Shown piece by piece: positions 44,443 to 56,350 of a DNA stretch of 64,000 nt. The notes beneath the pieces are model-generated. The model did no database searches and was not told the DNA's origin. It was given only the letters and a program-made list of their open reading frames with translations. The DNA lies in the NCBI GenBank assembly GCA_900315155.1, contig OMYB01000003.1, forward strand, positions 124,001 through 188,000, written 5' to 3'. The stretch's first letter is position 1, and each line of letters opens with the position of its first letter. Source of the stretch: an uncultured Selenomonadales bacterium (GTDB lineage Bacteria > Bacillota > Negativicutes > Selenomonadales > Selenomonadaceae). The position numbers and the translations under genes are program-made.

Positions 44443-44958
44443 ACAAGCTCCATCCTGAAGCAAATCCGCCAGCGCGCGCCGGATCTGCCCGTAGCCCTTG
44501 CGAGCTCCAGCAAGGAATTTGCCCTGGACGGCTACCGCCTGCACGCGCTGCGCTACCTCGAGAAGCCTGTCCAGCCGGAGGACGTGCACGAGATGCTGCT
44601 GTGCCTGCGCCAGCAGCACCACAATCGCCCCGTTCTCCATATCGGCAAAGAGACCGTCATCCCCCTGTCTGCCATCGCCTATCTGGAGCAGCAGGGGCAC
44701 AATATCGTCGTCCATCTGGCGAATGGAGAGCAAAAAAGCTATTACGGTCAGCTCGACAGCCTGGCACCGCTCGGCACGTCGTTCGTGCGCAGCCATAAAA
44801 GCTATATCGTCAATCTCGACTACGTACAGCGTATCGACGAGGAGTTCTCCATTTTCCGCCTCGTAAATGACGGCGTGGCACACATCAAAAAGGGCTTACT
44901 GCCAAGGATGAAGCGCCGCTATGAAGACCGGCTCATAGAACGCGTGAGACTCGCATGA
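44443..44958 (+). pseudogene. LytTR response regulator lacking the first half of its receiver domain
   Basis: After an in-frame stop at 44440 the frame reads SILKQIRQRAPDLPVALASSSKEFALDGY... then YLEKPVQPED, the second half of a receiver domain with the Lys of LEKP but without the phospho-accepting Asp. An intact LytTR DNA-binding domain follows (LSAIAYLEQQGHNIVVH, SFVRSHKSYIVNLDYVQRI). There is no ATG before the truncated receiver; translation could begin at the GTG at 44584, giving a 124-residue LytTR-only protein. The 5' third of the gene is lost, joined directly to the promoter region. The stop overlaps the sensor gene as ATGA. A free LytTR domain could still bind DNA. Confidence 0.75.
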
Positions 44959-46399
44959 GGATATGCAATACCCGCACATATGGGTCAATACTGGCAGCAG
45001 GGACCATATGCCTGCTGCTTTTGCTTTTTGCCTGGGCGCTGCCATTCGGCCTCCGCGTGCTCCCCGGCGGCGCCACGCGCGTCGAACACGTGCGTGAAGC
45101 CATTGCGACCATCGACGGCCGGCAGGAGCTCGTCACGCTGCCGCACACGTTCCGCGGCCTGGAACCGGGCACCGACATCCGGCTCACATTCCAGGTCTAC
45201 GAGGCTGAGCCTTTCTCCATGCTCGTCAAGGGCGTCTACTCGCCATTTACCGTCACCTGCAACGGCGCACGCCTCAGCACGTACGGCGAACCGGGCACGT
45301 ACCCTGCCTTTCTCACCGACCCGCCGACGAGCCTGCAGGTCGTGAACCTGCCCGCCGTGCCGTATACGGACAAACTGCGCACGATCACCGTCACCTACAA
45401 AATGCCGCAGACACGCGCCTCACTGCCCGTGGTGCCGTTCGCTGTCAGCAATATGGCCGGCGTCTTCCGCGGCGAGTTTCGCTGGCTCATCCTCGGCTTT
45501 CTGCTCGAGTGCACGCTCGTGCTCGTAGGCATCCTGCTCCTGCTGCTCGCCGGCCTCAGCCACCACGTAGCACACAGCCAGAAAATGCTGCTCTACCTCG
45601 GGCTGTTCTTTCTCGCGGTCGGGTTATGGAACGTCGGTGAGAATGACTTTTCCATCTTCGTATTCCGGAATCCGACATTCCTGTACCTCCTGACGTTCAG
45701 CGGCCTGTTCTTCATTGTGGCACCACTGTACGGCTTTGCGCTGCAGGCTGTCACGTTCCGCTGGCATCGCGTGCCTGCTCACGACGGCCCCGCTCGAGCT
45801 CGCGAACTACCATCTTTTCCACTGGTTTGATTTCTCGCTGGGATTCCTCAGCGGCACGATCCTGTTCCTGCTCCTGCTGCTCGTGCTGACGGCAGCCATC
45901 ATCCGCCGCAACGCGCGGATACAGGAGGCCTATATCGCGCAGCAGCACCAAACCGAGCTCATGGGCGTACGCCTCGATGCGGAGAAGACGCGCCACGATA
46001 TGATCCTGCAGGAGGAACAGCGTCTCGCCAGACTCCGCCACGATATGAAGCACCATGTCGCGCTCGTCGCCGAGCTGGCGGCACGCGGAGCTGGCCGTCG
46101 TGTTCGGCAATCTGCTGGAAAATGCCCTGGAGTCGTGCCGCCGCGCACCATCCGGCACGGCGACGTTCATCCGGATCAAAGCGCGCGTCCTGAGCGGCCA
46201 TCTCGTCATCGTGCAGGACAACACGATAACAGAGCCACCACGCCGCAAGGACGCAGCATTTCTCTCCAGCAAGCGCGAAGGAGCACAGCCCGGTCTCGGC
46301 CTGCGTTCCATCGCCGACCTCGCGGCTGCACACGGTGGCCGCGCCGAATTCACCTACGACACAGAAGCGTTCCACTCCTCCGTCATTTTGGAACTATAA
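44955..46399 (+). pseudogene. Broken GHKL sensor histidine kinase (7TM type)
   Basis: Partner of the LytTR gene. The first frame (from 44955) has a signal anchor, a beta-rich extracellular domain (about residues 40-170) and several TM helices. Near 45770-45790 the coding frame jumps by one and continues as IACLLTTAPLELANYHLFHW with another TM and the kinase dimerisation helix LARLRHDMKHHVALVAELA, which contains the phospho-accepting His. Near 46080 it jumps again to ELAVVFGNLLENALESC, the N-box of the ATPase domain, ending GLGLRSIADLAAAHGG. The segment between His box and N-box is too short, so both joints are deletions that also shift frame. GAGCTGGC is repeated at the second joint. Confidence 0.8.
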
Positions 46400-46421
46400 T
46401 GGGGAACGAGCCGATAGAAAA

Positions 46422-46456
46422 AGAGCCCGGCAGGCAAATGATACCTGCCGGGCTCT
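46422..46456. terminator. Bidirectional terminator
   Basis: AGAGCCCGGCAGG and its complement pair perfectly (13 bp) around a nine-base loop, with A-rich sequence on the left and CTTTCT/T-rich sequence on the right. It separates the convergent GHKL remnant and the carboxypeptidase gene. Confidence 0.85.
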
Positions 46457-46517
46457 CTTTCTATGTTTTTGTACTTTCGTAAGGACGTGATTGATCTGCC
46501 ACGAGAGGCAGCGGGGC

Positions 46518-47678
46518 TTAAAACAACTCGAGGATCGGCGCGAACAGCCGGACCAGGGCACCGCCGAAGCTGAAGCCGGGCGCCACGCCATCGGCCATGA
46601 GGTCGATCGTCCCGACGGGCTCCCCGTCATAGGTCACGGTCAGATGGCCGACGACCTGCCCATCCTTGATGGGACCCGTGAGGACCTTCGGGAGGTCGTA
46701 CGTGACGGTATAATGCTGCTCGGACTCGTCGTCGATGATGGGATAGTTGACATCGGACGCCGGCCGCACCATCGTCGTCGCCCGGCTCGCGCCGCGCACC
46801 CAGACCTTGCGCGTGAGCTCGGCCTGCGTCATGCCGCGCACCATGCGCACATGGGCAAAACCGTAGTCGAGCATGGCGCGCGCATCGGAAAAGCGGGATT
46901 TCTCATCGGGCGCATGCATGATGACGGCGATGAGCTCCAGGCCGCTGCGCCGCGCCGAGGCAGCGAGGCAGCCGCCCGCCGCCTGCGTCCATCCCGTCTT
47001 GATTCCCGTCATGCCCGCGTAGCTCGTGAGCAGCTCGTTCGTGTTCGTCGCGACGAGGAATTTCGCCTTGGGCACCTCCCAGCGGATGACGCGCTTCGGC
47101 TGGTTCACGATGGCGCGAAAATTCGGCTGCTCCATCGCGTAGCGCGCGAGCATCGCCATGTCTCGTGCCGTGGAATAATGCTCCGGGTCCGTGAGGCCGT
47201 TCGGGTTGTGGAAATGCGTATGCTTCATACCGATTTCTGCCGCTTTGGCATTCATGCGGTCCGTAAAAGCCGGCACGGAGCCGCTGATTTTCTCCGCCAG
47301 CGCGACAGCTGCGCCGTTGTCCGACTCGAGCATCATGCCGTTGATGAGCTCGTCCGCCTCCAGCGCCTCGCCCGCCATGATGCCGAGCGGCGTATCCTCC
47401 GTGCCCGCCGCGTTGGCCGAAATCGGCACAAGCTCGTGCATGCGCAGAGACTGCAGGGCGAGCAGGCAGGTCATCATTTTCGTCATGGAGGCCGGATAGC
47501 GCTGCTCATCCGGGTTCTTCGCCCAGATCACGCGCCCCGTCGAGCCGTCGATGAGGATCGCCGAGTCCGCCGTGATGACGGGCTCCCCCTCCGCCGCATG
47601 TGCAGCCGGCAGAGGGAGGAAAAACAGAAACAAAAAAAGCGGCAGCCAAACAAGGCCCAGCCGCCGTAACAGATACAT
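46518..47678 (-). CDS. D-alanyl-D-alanine carboxypeptidase (S11 family)
   Basis: 386 residues from the ATG at 47678. The signal peptide is LVWLPLFLFLFFLPLPAAHA with cleavage at AHA-AE. The S11 catalytic motifs are SMTK (Ser nucleophile and Lys, about residue 64), SDN (about 118) and KTG (about 225). A C-terminal beta domain typical of PBP5-type enzymes follows, ending in an amphipathic helix (FGGALVRLFAPILELF) that can hold it at the membrane. It trims the terminal D-Ala from peptidoglycan stem peptides. AAGGAG is upstream. A sporulation-specific DacF role cannot be distinguished from DacA by sequence alone. Confidence 0.92.
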   Translation of the reverse strand: MYLLRRLGLVWLPLFLFLFFLPLPAAHAAEGEPVITADSAILIDGSTGRVIWAKNPDEQRYPASMTKMMTCLLALQSLRMHELVPISANAAGTEDTPLGIMAGEALEADELINGMMLESDNGAAVALAEKISGSVPAFTDRMNAKAAEIGMKHTHFHNPNGLTDPEHYSTARDMAMLARYAMEQPNFRAIVNQPKRVIRWEVPKAKFLVATNTNELLTSYAGMTGIKTGWTQAAGGCLAASARRSGLELIAVIMHAPDEKSRFSDARAMLDYGFAHVRMVRGMTQAELTRKVWVRGASRATTMVRPASDVNYPIIDDESEQHYTVTYDLPKVLTGPIKDGQVVGHLTVTYDGEPVGTIDLMADGVAPGFSFGGALVRLFAPILELF

Positions 47679-47767
47679 CAAAAGCCAAGCTCCTTCTTCG
47701 TAAAGTCTTTCCCATTATAACACCAAAACTGCGCCCTGAATAGCACCCGCAGGCAAGAAAGCCACAC

Positions 47768-47798
47768 AAAAAGGGAGCCGCCCGCCATGGACGGCTCC
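47768..47798 (-). terminator. Terminator downstream of the autotransporter
   Basis: On the minus strand GGAGCCG and CGGCTCC pair, extended by an inner GG/CC after one mismatch, with five Ts following. It lies 55 bases after the autotransporter stop. Confidence 0.8.
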
Positions 47799-47852
47799 TT
47801 CAGGAGTGGTTGCAAAAATTTGGCTTGCAGGCGGTGTTGAGCCCCGCCCAGC

Positions 47853-50800
47853 TTAGAACGCGTAGTTCAGGCCCGCGTGGAACGCTACGCCGCGCTGTTT
47901 GCCTGCGCTGCCGCTGATGCCCAGGTCCAGGCCGATGGGCGTGGTCGCGGTCGGTTTAAAGGACCAGCCGGCCTCAAAGCGTACGCTGTCGCCCTGCGTG
48001 GACGGGCTGGCCAGGTCGTAGGTCTGCCAGTGTGCGTGAGCGTCGCCGCTGAATTCGTACGCCGCGTGACGCGCCCGAAACCGAGGTGTCCGCCGAAGTA
48101 GTTCGAAGAAGTGCTGTAGCTCGTCTGCCCCAGGAGCAGCTTGCCGCTGTAGTCCGCCTTCGTGCGGCCGTAGCGCAGCGAGCCCTCCACGTAGCTGCCA
48201 TTCGTGTATTCCTGCCGTGCGAGCAGGCCGCCGCCCGTGTAGTGGGTGTCGCCGCTGCCATGCGTGCCGTCATCGAGGTAGCTGTCGTAGTTGGCGCTGC
48301 CCGTCTCAAAGAACGGTCCCCAGGTGAAGGCGCCGTGACGGTTCACGTTTTTCTTCGCGATGCCGGCGTTGAAGGCGACGCCGTTCAGATCCACGTAGGT
48401 GCACGTAGCCCTTGATACCGGCGGAGACGCCAATCTGGCCAGTGACTTCCGTGACTGCATCGGTGCTGGTGGTATCCGCCACTGTCGTGCTGGCCGCATT
48501 GGTGCTCAGGGTACTCACGGTCTGGACCGGTGTACTGCTGGTGCCCGTGCTGCTGGTGTCCGTTGTGTTGGCCCCGCCGCTGACGGTCGCGCCCGTCGTA
48601 ATCAGCTGGCCGCCGTCTTTCTCAATGAGGTTGATGGTATCGCCTTTGATCACGCTCAGCGCGCCGTTGGCCGTGATATAGATTTTACTGTTGCTGAGGT
48701 CGGTATCTTCCGTCGTGGACGTGAGGTGCAGGATAGTATCGCCACCCTGCGTCCCCTGCGGGAGATAGAAGTTATAGTTGTCATAGCCCACGACATTGGC
48801 GAGCTTAATCCCTTTCTCCCCGTTGATTTCCAGCGTGTTACCGCTGTGTTCCGCGACCGTGCCGCCATAGGCGTAGAGGTGCACGCCGTCCGCAAAGGCA
48901 TTTGCCGAGCCTGCGAGCAGGATGTACGTGTTGTCATTCGCGACGGTAGTGTCCGTACTGCTGGCTGCAGCCTTGGCAAGGGCGCGCCGCATGACTTTCT
49001 TCGCCGATTGCGTGCTGCTGCTTGCCTGGCTGGCATAGCTGACATAGCCGCCGTACAGGTCACTCTCTATCTTGCCGCCGGAAATGATAATCTTGTTGCG
49101 GCTGGCCGACGGCGCACCATAGCCGCCATAGACGTTATCGTTGTACGTACCACCGGAGATAATCACCGTATTGTCGTCCGCCGATTTCGCCGTAGACAGG
49201 CCACCGTAGACCGCGCCGTTGACCGTACCACTGGAGAGGTTCAGCGTGTTCGCATTGGCGTCGCCCGAGGCCGTGCTGCCGCCCGTGACCGAGCCTTCGA
49301 CGACCGTATTGCCAGAGAGGTTCAGCGTGTTGCCGTTGGCGTTGCTCGAGACGGAGCTGCCGCCCGTGACCGACGCTTTGACCGTGCCGCCCGTGAGCGT
49401 CACCGTGTTTTCGTCGGCGTTGCCCGTGACGGAGCTCGCGCCGATGGCGCTGCCGACGGTGCCACCCGTGATGGTGGCGGTGTTCTTGGTGACGTTGCCG
49501 TTGTAGGTGGTGGCACCGGCCACGCGGCCCGATACGTCGCCCGCCGAGGTAGCCGTGTTGCCCGTCATGTCGTGCGTCGTGGTCTTGTCATCCGAGTAGG
49601 CTGCCACGACGTTCTGGGCGGTCGTGCCCGCCGCTGCGGTAGAGGTCTTGCTGCTGGCCGTCGTCTCCGTGGCCGCGACGGTGTTCACCGTCGATGCCGA
49701 ATCCGTCGCGAGGGAGGTCTCGCCGTCAATCAGGATATAGACGGACGTGCCGTCGCTGGTCAGTTTGCCCGTCAGGTTGGAGACAGCGCTGCTCAGGCTA
49801 TACGTCTGCGTGGCGGCCGTTCCGCCGACGGCTGTGCTGCCCGCACCCGAGAGCTTGAGCAGATAAATCTTGTCGCCCTGGTTGAGGTTCAGAATACCGT
49901 TGGTGTTCACGGTCACTTCATCCAGCTCGGTCGTCCCGTATTCGCAGAGGTAACGATGGCCTCCCCCGCCTTGGTGGCAGAGTTAAGCGTGAACGTGTAC
50001 TTGACCTTATCGACGCCCAGCACGAGGTCGTTGTCCTGCGCCGCCACCGTGCCCGTCGTCGTCACGGTCGCACTGCCGCCGTGATCGCTCGTCGTCGTGT
50101 ACTCGTGGCTCAGCTTATTCGTCCCCGTATACGTAAGCGTGCCTGCGGTGTCGTTCTGCAGCAGATACACGTTATCGCCTTTGCTCAGATGGAGCAGGTT
50201 GCCCTGCAGGGCGCTGTCGTTCAGCGTCACATCGCCGGCATCAATCTTCGTCGTCCCCGTGTTCGTGGACGTGAGGAACGTGTCCCCATTCTTCACATCA
50301 CTAGCGAGGTCGAACGTGTACTTCACGTCGTCGATGTTCAGATTCAGCGCGTCGCCGTCCTGTGCCACCTTGCCCGTCGTCTGGACGGTCGCCTGACCAG
50401 CGTTCGTAGTACTGGTATAGGTGCGGTCCAGCGTTTTCGTACCGGTATATTTGAGCATGCCAGCTGTGTTCTTCTTCAGCAGGGTGACCTTATCGTCCTT
50501 GTTGAAGGAGAGCATGTTGCTGGTATCGTCCTCAAAGCCCAGCGCGGTGCCGTCAATCTGCGTTTCTGCCGTGTCCGTGAGCGTGAGGGAGTCCGCCGTG
50601 ATGGTTTTGGCCGACGCGTCGTTGCCCGTGACATTTTTCGCCTTGAGGTTGTTCGTCACCGTGACATTTCCCTTCGCCGTGACGTTGCCCGTTGCGTCGA
50701 TGGAGCCCGCCGTGATTTTGCCGCCGTCCGCACTATTATTGGTGTTTTGCGCATCGACATTGTTTGCCACGAGGTTGCCCCCCACCGTGATGCCTTTTCT

Positions 50801-51373
50801 CAGCGCTGTGACATTTTTCGCCGTGAGGTCGCCGTTCACAGTGACACGATCATACACTCTGACATCGCCCGATGCGATGAGATTCTTCGCCACAGTGATG
50901 TCTAATCCCTTGACATTCCTCGCCTCGAGGTTGCCGGTCGTCGCTTTGATACGATCATCCAAATAATCTCTGCCGATGTCGCCATCTGTTATGATGGTTC
51001 CAGCCGTGAGTTGTGAAGCAAACAACTGGATATTACCCGCCGTGAGGGTATCCGCCACGTTAACAATACCACTACTGTTTACAACGAGCGTGTTCACGGT
51101 GAGTTTATTCGCCGTGAAGTTTGTTACCACGAGCTTATCCGCCTCGAGTTCGTTTACATTTTGTGACGGTCTGATTTCCAGCGACTTTCCCATCCCACGT
51201 CGAAACATCAATCTGCGCAGCTTCCGCCGCATACGCGATGCTGCTGCCGATTTCCACACCGGTCACGCTCATGTCTACGTAGGGGGGCAGGCGAACACCG
51301 CCGACATGCCGAGCGTGCCGGCGATGAGCAGCGCCAGGCGGCGGTCATTCCTTTGTGATATCCACGTCTTCAT
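47853..51373 (-). pseudogene. Autotransporter adhesin-like protein, disrupted by frameshifts and barrel deletions
   Basis: The ATG at 51373, nine bases after AAGGAG, begins a long signal peptide (DRRLALLIAGTLGMSAVFA). The frame is lost at a C6 run (near 51286), changes again at a short A run (near 51169) and again at GGG near 49930, where a paralogous repeat in the same gene has GGGG. The passenger has repeats of the form LTVNGDLTAKNVT and GDNVYLLQNDTAGTLTYTGT, then Thr/Ser/Gly beta-helix repeats to about 48450. The barrel resumes in other frames (VDLNGVAFNAGIAKKN..., then AYEFSGDAHAHWQ...) and ends HAGLNYAF with terminal Phe, the outer-membrane assembly signal. Two barrel segments are missing, near 48410 and 48065. 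Confidence 0.85.
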
Positions 51374-51570
51374 GATCATGCACTCCTTTATACCAGCGCG
51401 TCAGCCCACCGGACCAACGCCCATCCGCGCCGCGCAGACCCAACCACGCCGCGCCTGGCGTCTATTCGCATAACGAAAATCCTTCTTTTCCTCCAGGGAG
51501 TGCCGGTCATCATCCTCGGTGCCCACACTACCTCAGCTTCATTTTACCATTTTGTCAACCACTTTTAGAG

Positions 51571-51596
51571 CACCCAATTTTGTACAAAATTGGGTG
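51571..51596. repeat. Perfect 26-bp palindrome, operator-like
   Basis: The half CACCCAATTTTGT is followed by its exact complement, centred on GTAC. TTGACAAA flanks it on the right immediately and also on the left, in the opposite direction after 13 bases. An imperfect copy with the same right-hand context precedes the LytTR remnant at 44356. It lies between the autotransporter start and hicAB. Confidence 0.8.
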
Positions 51597-51626
51597 TTGA
51601 CAAATTCCGCAGGGTTGTTCTCATGC

Positions 51627-51653
51627 AAAAAAGCCGCCCGCAACCGGACGGCT
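51627..51653 (-). terminator. Terminator of hicAB
   Basis: On the minus strand AGCCGTCCG and CGGGCGGCT pair (one U-G wobble) around a four-base loop and are followed by six Ts, 22 bases after the hicB stop. Confidence 0.85.
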
Positions 51654-51674
51654 CTCTTACGATATTTCATACGT

Positions 51675-52067
51675 TTAGACGGCATGCAGTTCACGCAACA
51701 GCGCATTCTGCAGGACATTGGAGAAATTGATGTTGTGCTCCACGGCCAGCTGGTTGAGCCAGCTTGGGATGGAGACATTCTTGCGCACGGTTTTCGTGTC
51801 CACCTTTTTACGATACGCTGTCGTATCCGCCGCAATCATGCCGATAAAGCCATGCTCCGGCTTCTGTATGCCGCGGATGTCAACGGGTGCGGGAATCGTC
51901 TCACCGTGGTTTTCCCGCGACATCAATTCAAGATTCAAGACATCTTCCGCGTTCTCGAATGCCTCTTTCTCGTCTACGCCATCCGTATAACATCCGTCCA
52001 GCCCCGGAAAATCGACGAGAATCGCGTCGTCCTCATAGGTAAACACCGCCGGATATTGATATTTCAT
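51675..52067 (-). CDS. hicB: HicB family antitoxin
   Basis: 130 residues. The N-terminal partial RNase H-like fold has YPAVFTYEDDAILVDFPGL, DGCYTDG and a helix EAFENAEDVL, the HicB signature. The C-terminal part (VSIPSWLNQLAVEHNINFSNVLQNAL) is a ribbon-helix-helix or related DNA-binding domain, so it can both neutralise HicA and repress the operon. GAGGAGG precedes the ATG. It lies 12 bases after hicA, the usual hicA-hicB order. Confidence 0.92.
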   Translation of the reverse strand: MKYQYPAVFTYEDDAILVDFPGLDGCYTDGVDEKEAFENAEDVLNLELMSRENHGETIPAPVDIRGIQKPEHGFIGMIAADTTAYRKKVDTKTVRKNVSIPSWLNQLAVEHNINFSNVLQNALLRELHAV

Positions 52068-52079
52068 GACACGTCCTCC

Positions 52080-52271
52080 TCACTGCTGCTCAATGCCAGC
52101 GTCCTGCAAAATCTTTTTCAGTGTTCCTTTAGGCACGTCCTCTTTCGCATGACGCCCGACGGAAAAGGTATGCCCCGTATGCGGGCTGCGCCAACGGTCA
52201 TGGCGTGCGCCATGCTCATAAAGATAGCAGCCATGGGCTTTCAATAAACGAACCAGCTCCGCCGTAGTCAT
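52080..52271 (-). CDS. hicA: HicA family toxin (mRNA interferase)
   Basis: 63 residues of the double-stranded RNA-binding-like HicA fold: an N-terminal helix with TTAELVRLLKAHGC, then the diagnostic GARHDRWRSPHTGHTFSVGRH containing the active His, and KGTLKKILQDAGI. HicA cleaves mRNA when not bound by HicB. GAGGTG is upstream of the ATG. The pair lies between the broken autotransporter and radA. Confidence 0.93.
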   Translation of the reverse strand: MTTAELVRLLKAHGCYLYEHGARHDRWRSPHTGHTFSVGRHAKEDVPKGTLKKILQDAGIEQQ

Positions 52272-52332
52272 CTTATCACCTCATACAGTTATTATACACA
52301 ACATTGCGCATATTGGCAAGGAAATTTCCCCG

Positions 52333-53727
52333 TTATTGCTTCGGCATGGCGAGCTTTAGCGCCTCGCCGATGGTGGCGGCGCCGTAGAGCTGCATGCCGC
52401 TCAGCGCCTGGCGCGTCGCCGCGTCCTCCATGAGCTGGCGGTAGTTCTTTGCGGGCAGCACCACCGAGGTGAAGCCCAGGCGCTGCGCCTCGCGCACGCG
52501 GCTCTCCGCCTGGCTCACGGCGCGCACCTCACCCGAGAGCCCCACCTCACCGAACACGATGGTCTGCGGCCGGAGCAGCCGGTTCGCGAAACTCGACGCC
52601 ATCGCCACGCAAATGCCGAGATCCGCCGCTGGCTCGTCGATATGAATGCCGCCCGCGACCTTCACATAGACATCACAGGCACCGATGGAGAGGTGCACGC
52701 GCTTCTCCAGCACAGCGAGCAGCAGCTGAATGCGCTTGATGTCCACGCTGTCCGCCGTGCGGCGCGGTGGCACATACGGCGTCGGCGCGACGAGTGCCTG
52801 CACCTCCACGAGCAGGGGGCGCGTCCCCTCCATCGTGGGGATAATCACCGTGCCGCTGTCCTCGCGCCGGTCCGACAGGAACAGTTTCGACGCGTCCGGC
52901 ACATCCACGAGCCCCGCCTCGCGCATTTCAAACAAGCCCAGCTCATTCGTGCTGCCAAAACGGTTCTTGATCGCGCGCAGCACACGGTACTCCGCACTGC
53001 GCTCTCCCTCGAAAAACAGCACCGTGTCCACAATATGCTCCAGCACGCGTGGCCCCGCGAGGCTGCCGTCCTTCGTCACATGCCCGATAATAAACGCCGC
53101 GATGCCATTCACCTTCGCAATGCGCAGCAGCTCCACCGCGCACTCCCGCACCTGCGACACACTGCCCGGCGCCGACGTGATATCCGGCTTGAACATCGTC
53201 TGGATCGAGTCGATGACCAGCAGCTCCGGTTTCACATTCGCGATATGCGTGGCGATCGTCTCCAGATTCGTCTCGCTCACCACATAGAGCGACTCCGCCA
53301 GTGCATGCAGACGGTCCGCGCGCATGCGCACCTGCCGCGCGCTCTCCTCGCCCGTCACATACAAAACGCGCTTGCCCGTGCGCGCCACCTCCGCGCACAC
53401 GCGGATCGTCAGGCTCGACTTGCCCACACCCGGGTCGCCGACAATCAGCACCAACGAGCCAGGAATCACGCCGCCGCCCAGCACGCGGTCGAGCTCCCCC
53501 GAGCCCGTGCCATAGCGCGGCAAATCCTCCGTCTCGATCTCGCCAATCGGCCGCGGCGGCTGTGACTCCGCCAGTCCTACGCTGCCGCCGACCGACCGCG
53601 TCTCCGGCGCCACGACCTCCTCGACCATCGTGTTCCACGCACCGCACCCCGGACATCTGCCCATCCATTTTGGCGTATCGTAGCCGCACTGCTGGCAGAC
53701 ATACATCGTCTTTTTCTTTTTCGCCAT
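52333..53727 (-). CDS. radA: DNA repair protein RadA (Sms)
   Basis: 464 residues. The zinc finger has Cys at about 11, 14, 25 and 28. The RecA-like ATPase has Walker A GDPGVGKS near residue 100 and the RadA-specific KNRFG motif (IKNRFGSTNELG). The C-terminal Lon-like domain has IHIDEPAADLG and VFGEVGLSGEVR. RadA promotes branch migration during recombinational repair and transformation. Its ribosome site AGGAGG lies inside the end of the preceding 46-residue ORF, whose stop abuts the radA ATG, so it is coupled to the clpC operon as in many Firmicutes. Confidence 0.96.
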   Translation of the reverse strand: MAKKKKTMYVCQQCGYDTPKWMGRCPGCGAWNTMVEEVVAPETRSVGGSVGLAESQPPRPIGEIETEDLPRYGTGSGELDRVLGGGVIPGSLVLIVGDPGVGKSSLTIRVCAEVARTGKRVLYVTGEESARQVRMRADRLHALAESLYVVSETNLETIATHIANVKPELLVIDSIQTMFKPDITSAPGSVSQVRECAVELLRIAKVNGIAAFIIGHVTKDGSLAGPRVLEHIVDTVLFFEGERSAEYRVLRAIKNRFGSTNELGLFEMREAGLVDVPDASKLFLSDRREDSGTVIIPTMEGTRPLLVEVQALVAPTPYVPPRRTADSVDIKRIQLLLAVLEKRVHLSIGACDVYVKVAGGIHIDEPAADLGICVAMASSFANRLLRPQTIVFGEVGLSGEVRAVSQAESRVREAQRLGFTSVVLPAKNYRQLMEDAATRQALSGMQLYGAATIGEALKLAMPKQ

Positions 53728-53854
53728 CTATGTCCTCCTGTGAAAAATCCGTTTAAGCAGACGGATAGTCCACCGCCCGAGCCAGACGATGGACCATGCC
53801 AAATTTTGGATAAAATTTTTCAGTTTTCCGCCTTTGCCTTCCGGCGCGAGATAA

Positions 53855-53868
<14 letters not shown>
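53728..53868 (-). CDS. Small basic membrane-associated ORF between clpC and radA
   Basis: 46 residues starting MSRHDYLAPEGKGGKL, then an amphipathic or membrane helix (NFIQNLAWSIVWLGRWTIRLL) and a basic tail. The ATG overlaps the last 14 bases of clpC with AAGGGG about ten bases upstream. The stop abuts the radA ATG and the ORF contains the radA ribosome site. These overlaps argue for translation and coupling, but no family is recognised and it could be a spacer without function. Confidence 0.5.

Positions 53869-56346
<2,478 letters not shown>

Positions 56347-56350
<4 letters not shown>

Noticed and set aside
48900-49560. Repeated motifs resembling a CRISPR or tandem-repeat array
   Set aside because: The repeats are degenerate in-frame beta-helix repeats of the autotransporter passenger (GGSVTGNAN-type), without constant repeats or unique spacers.
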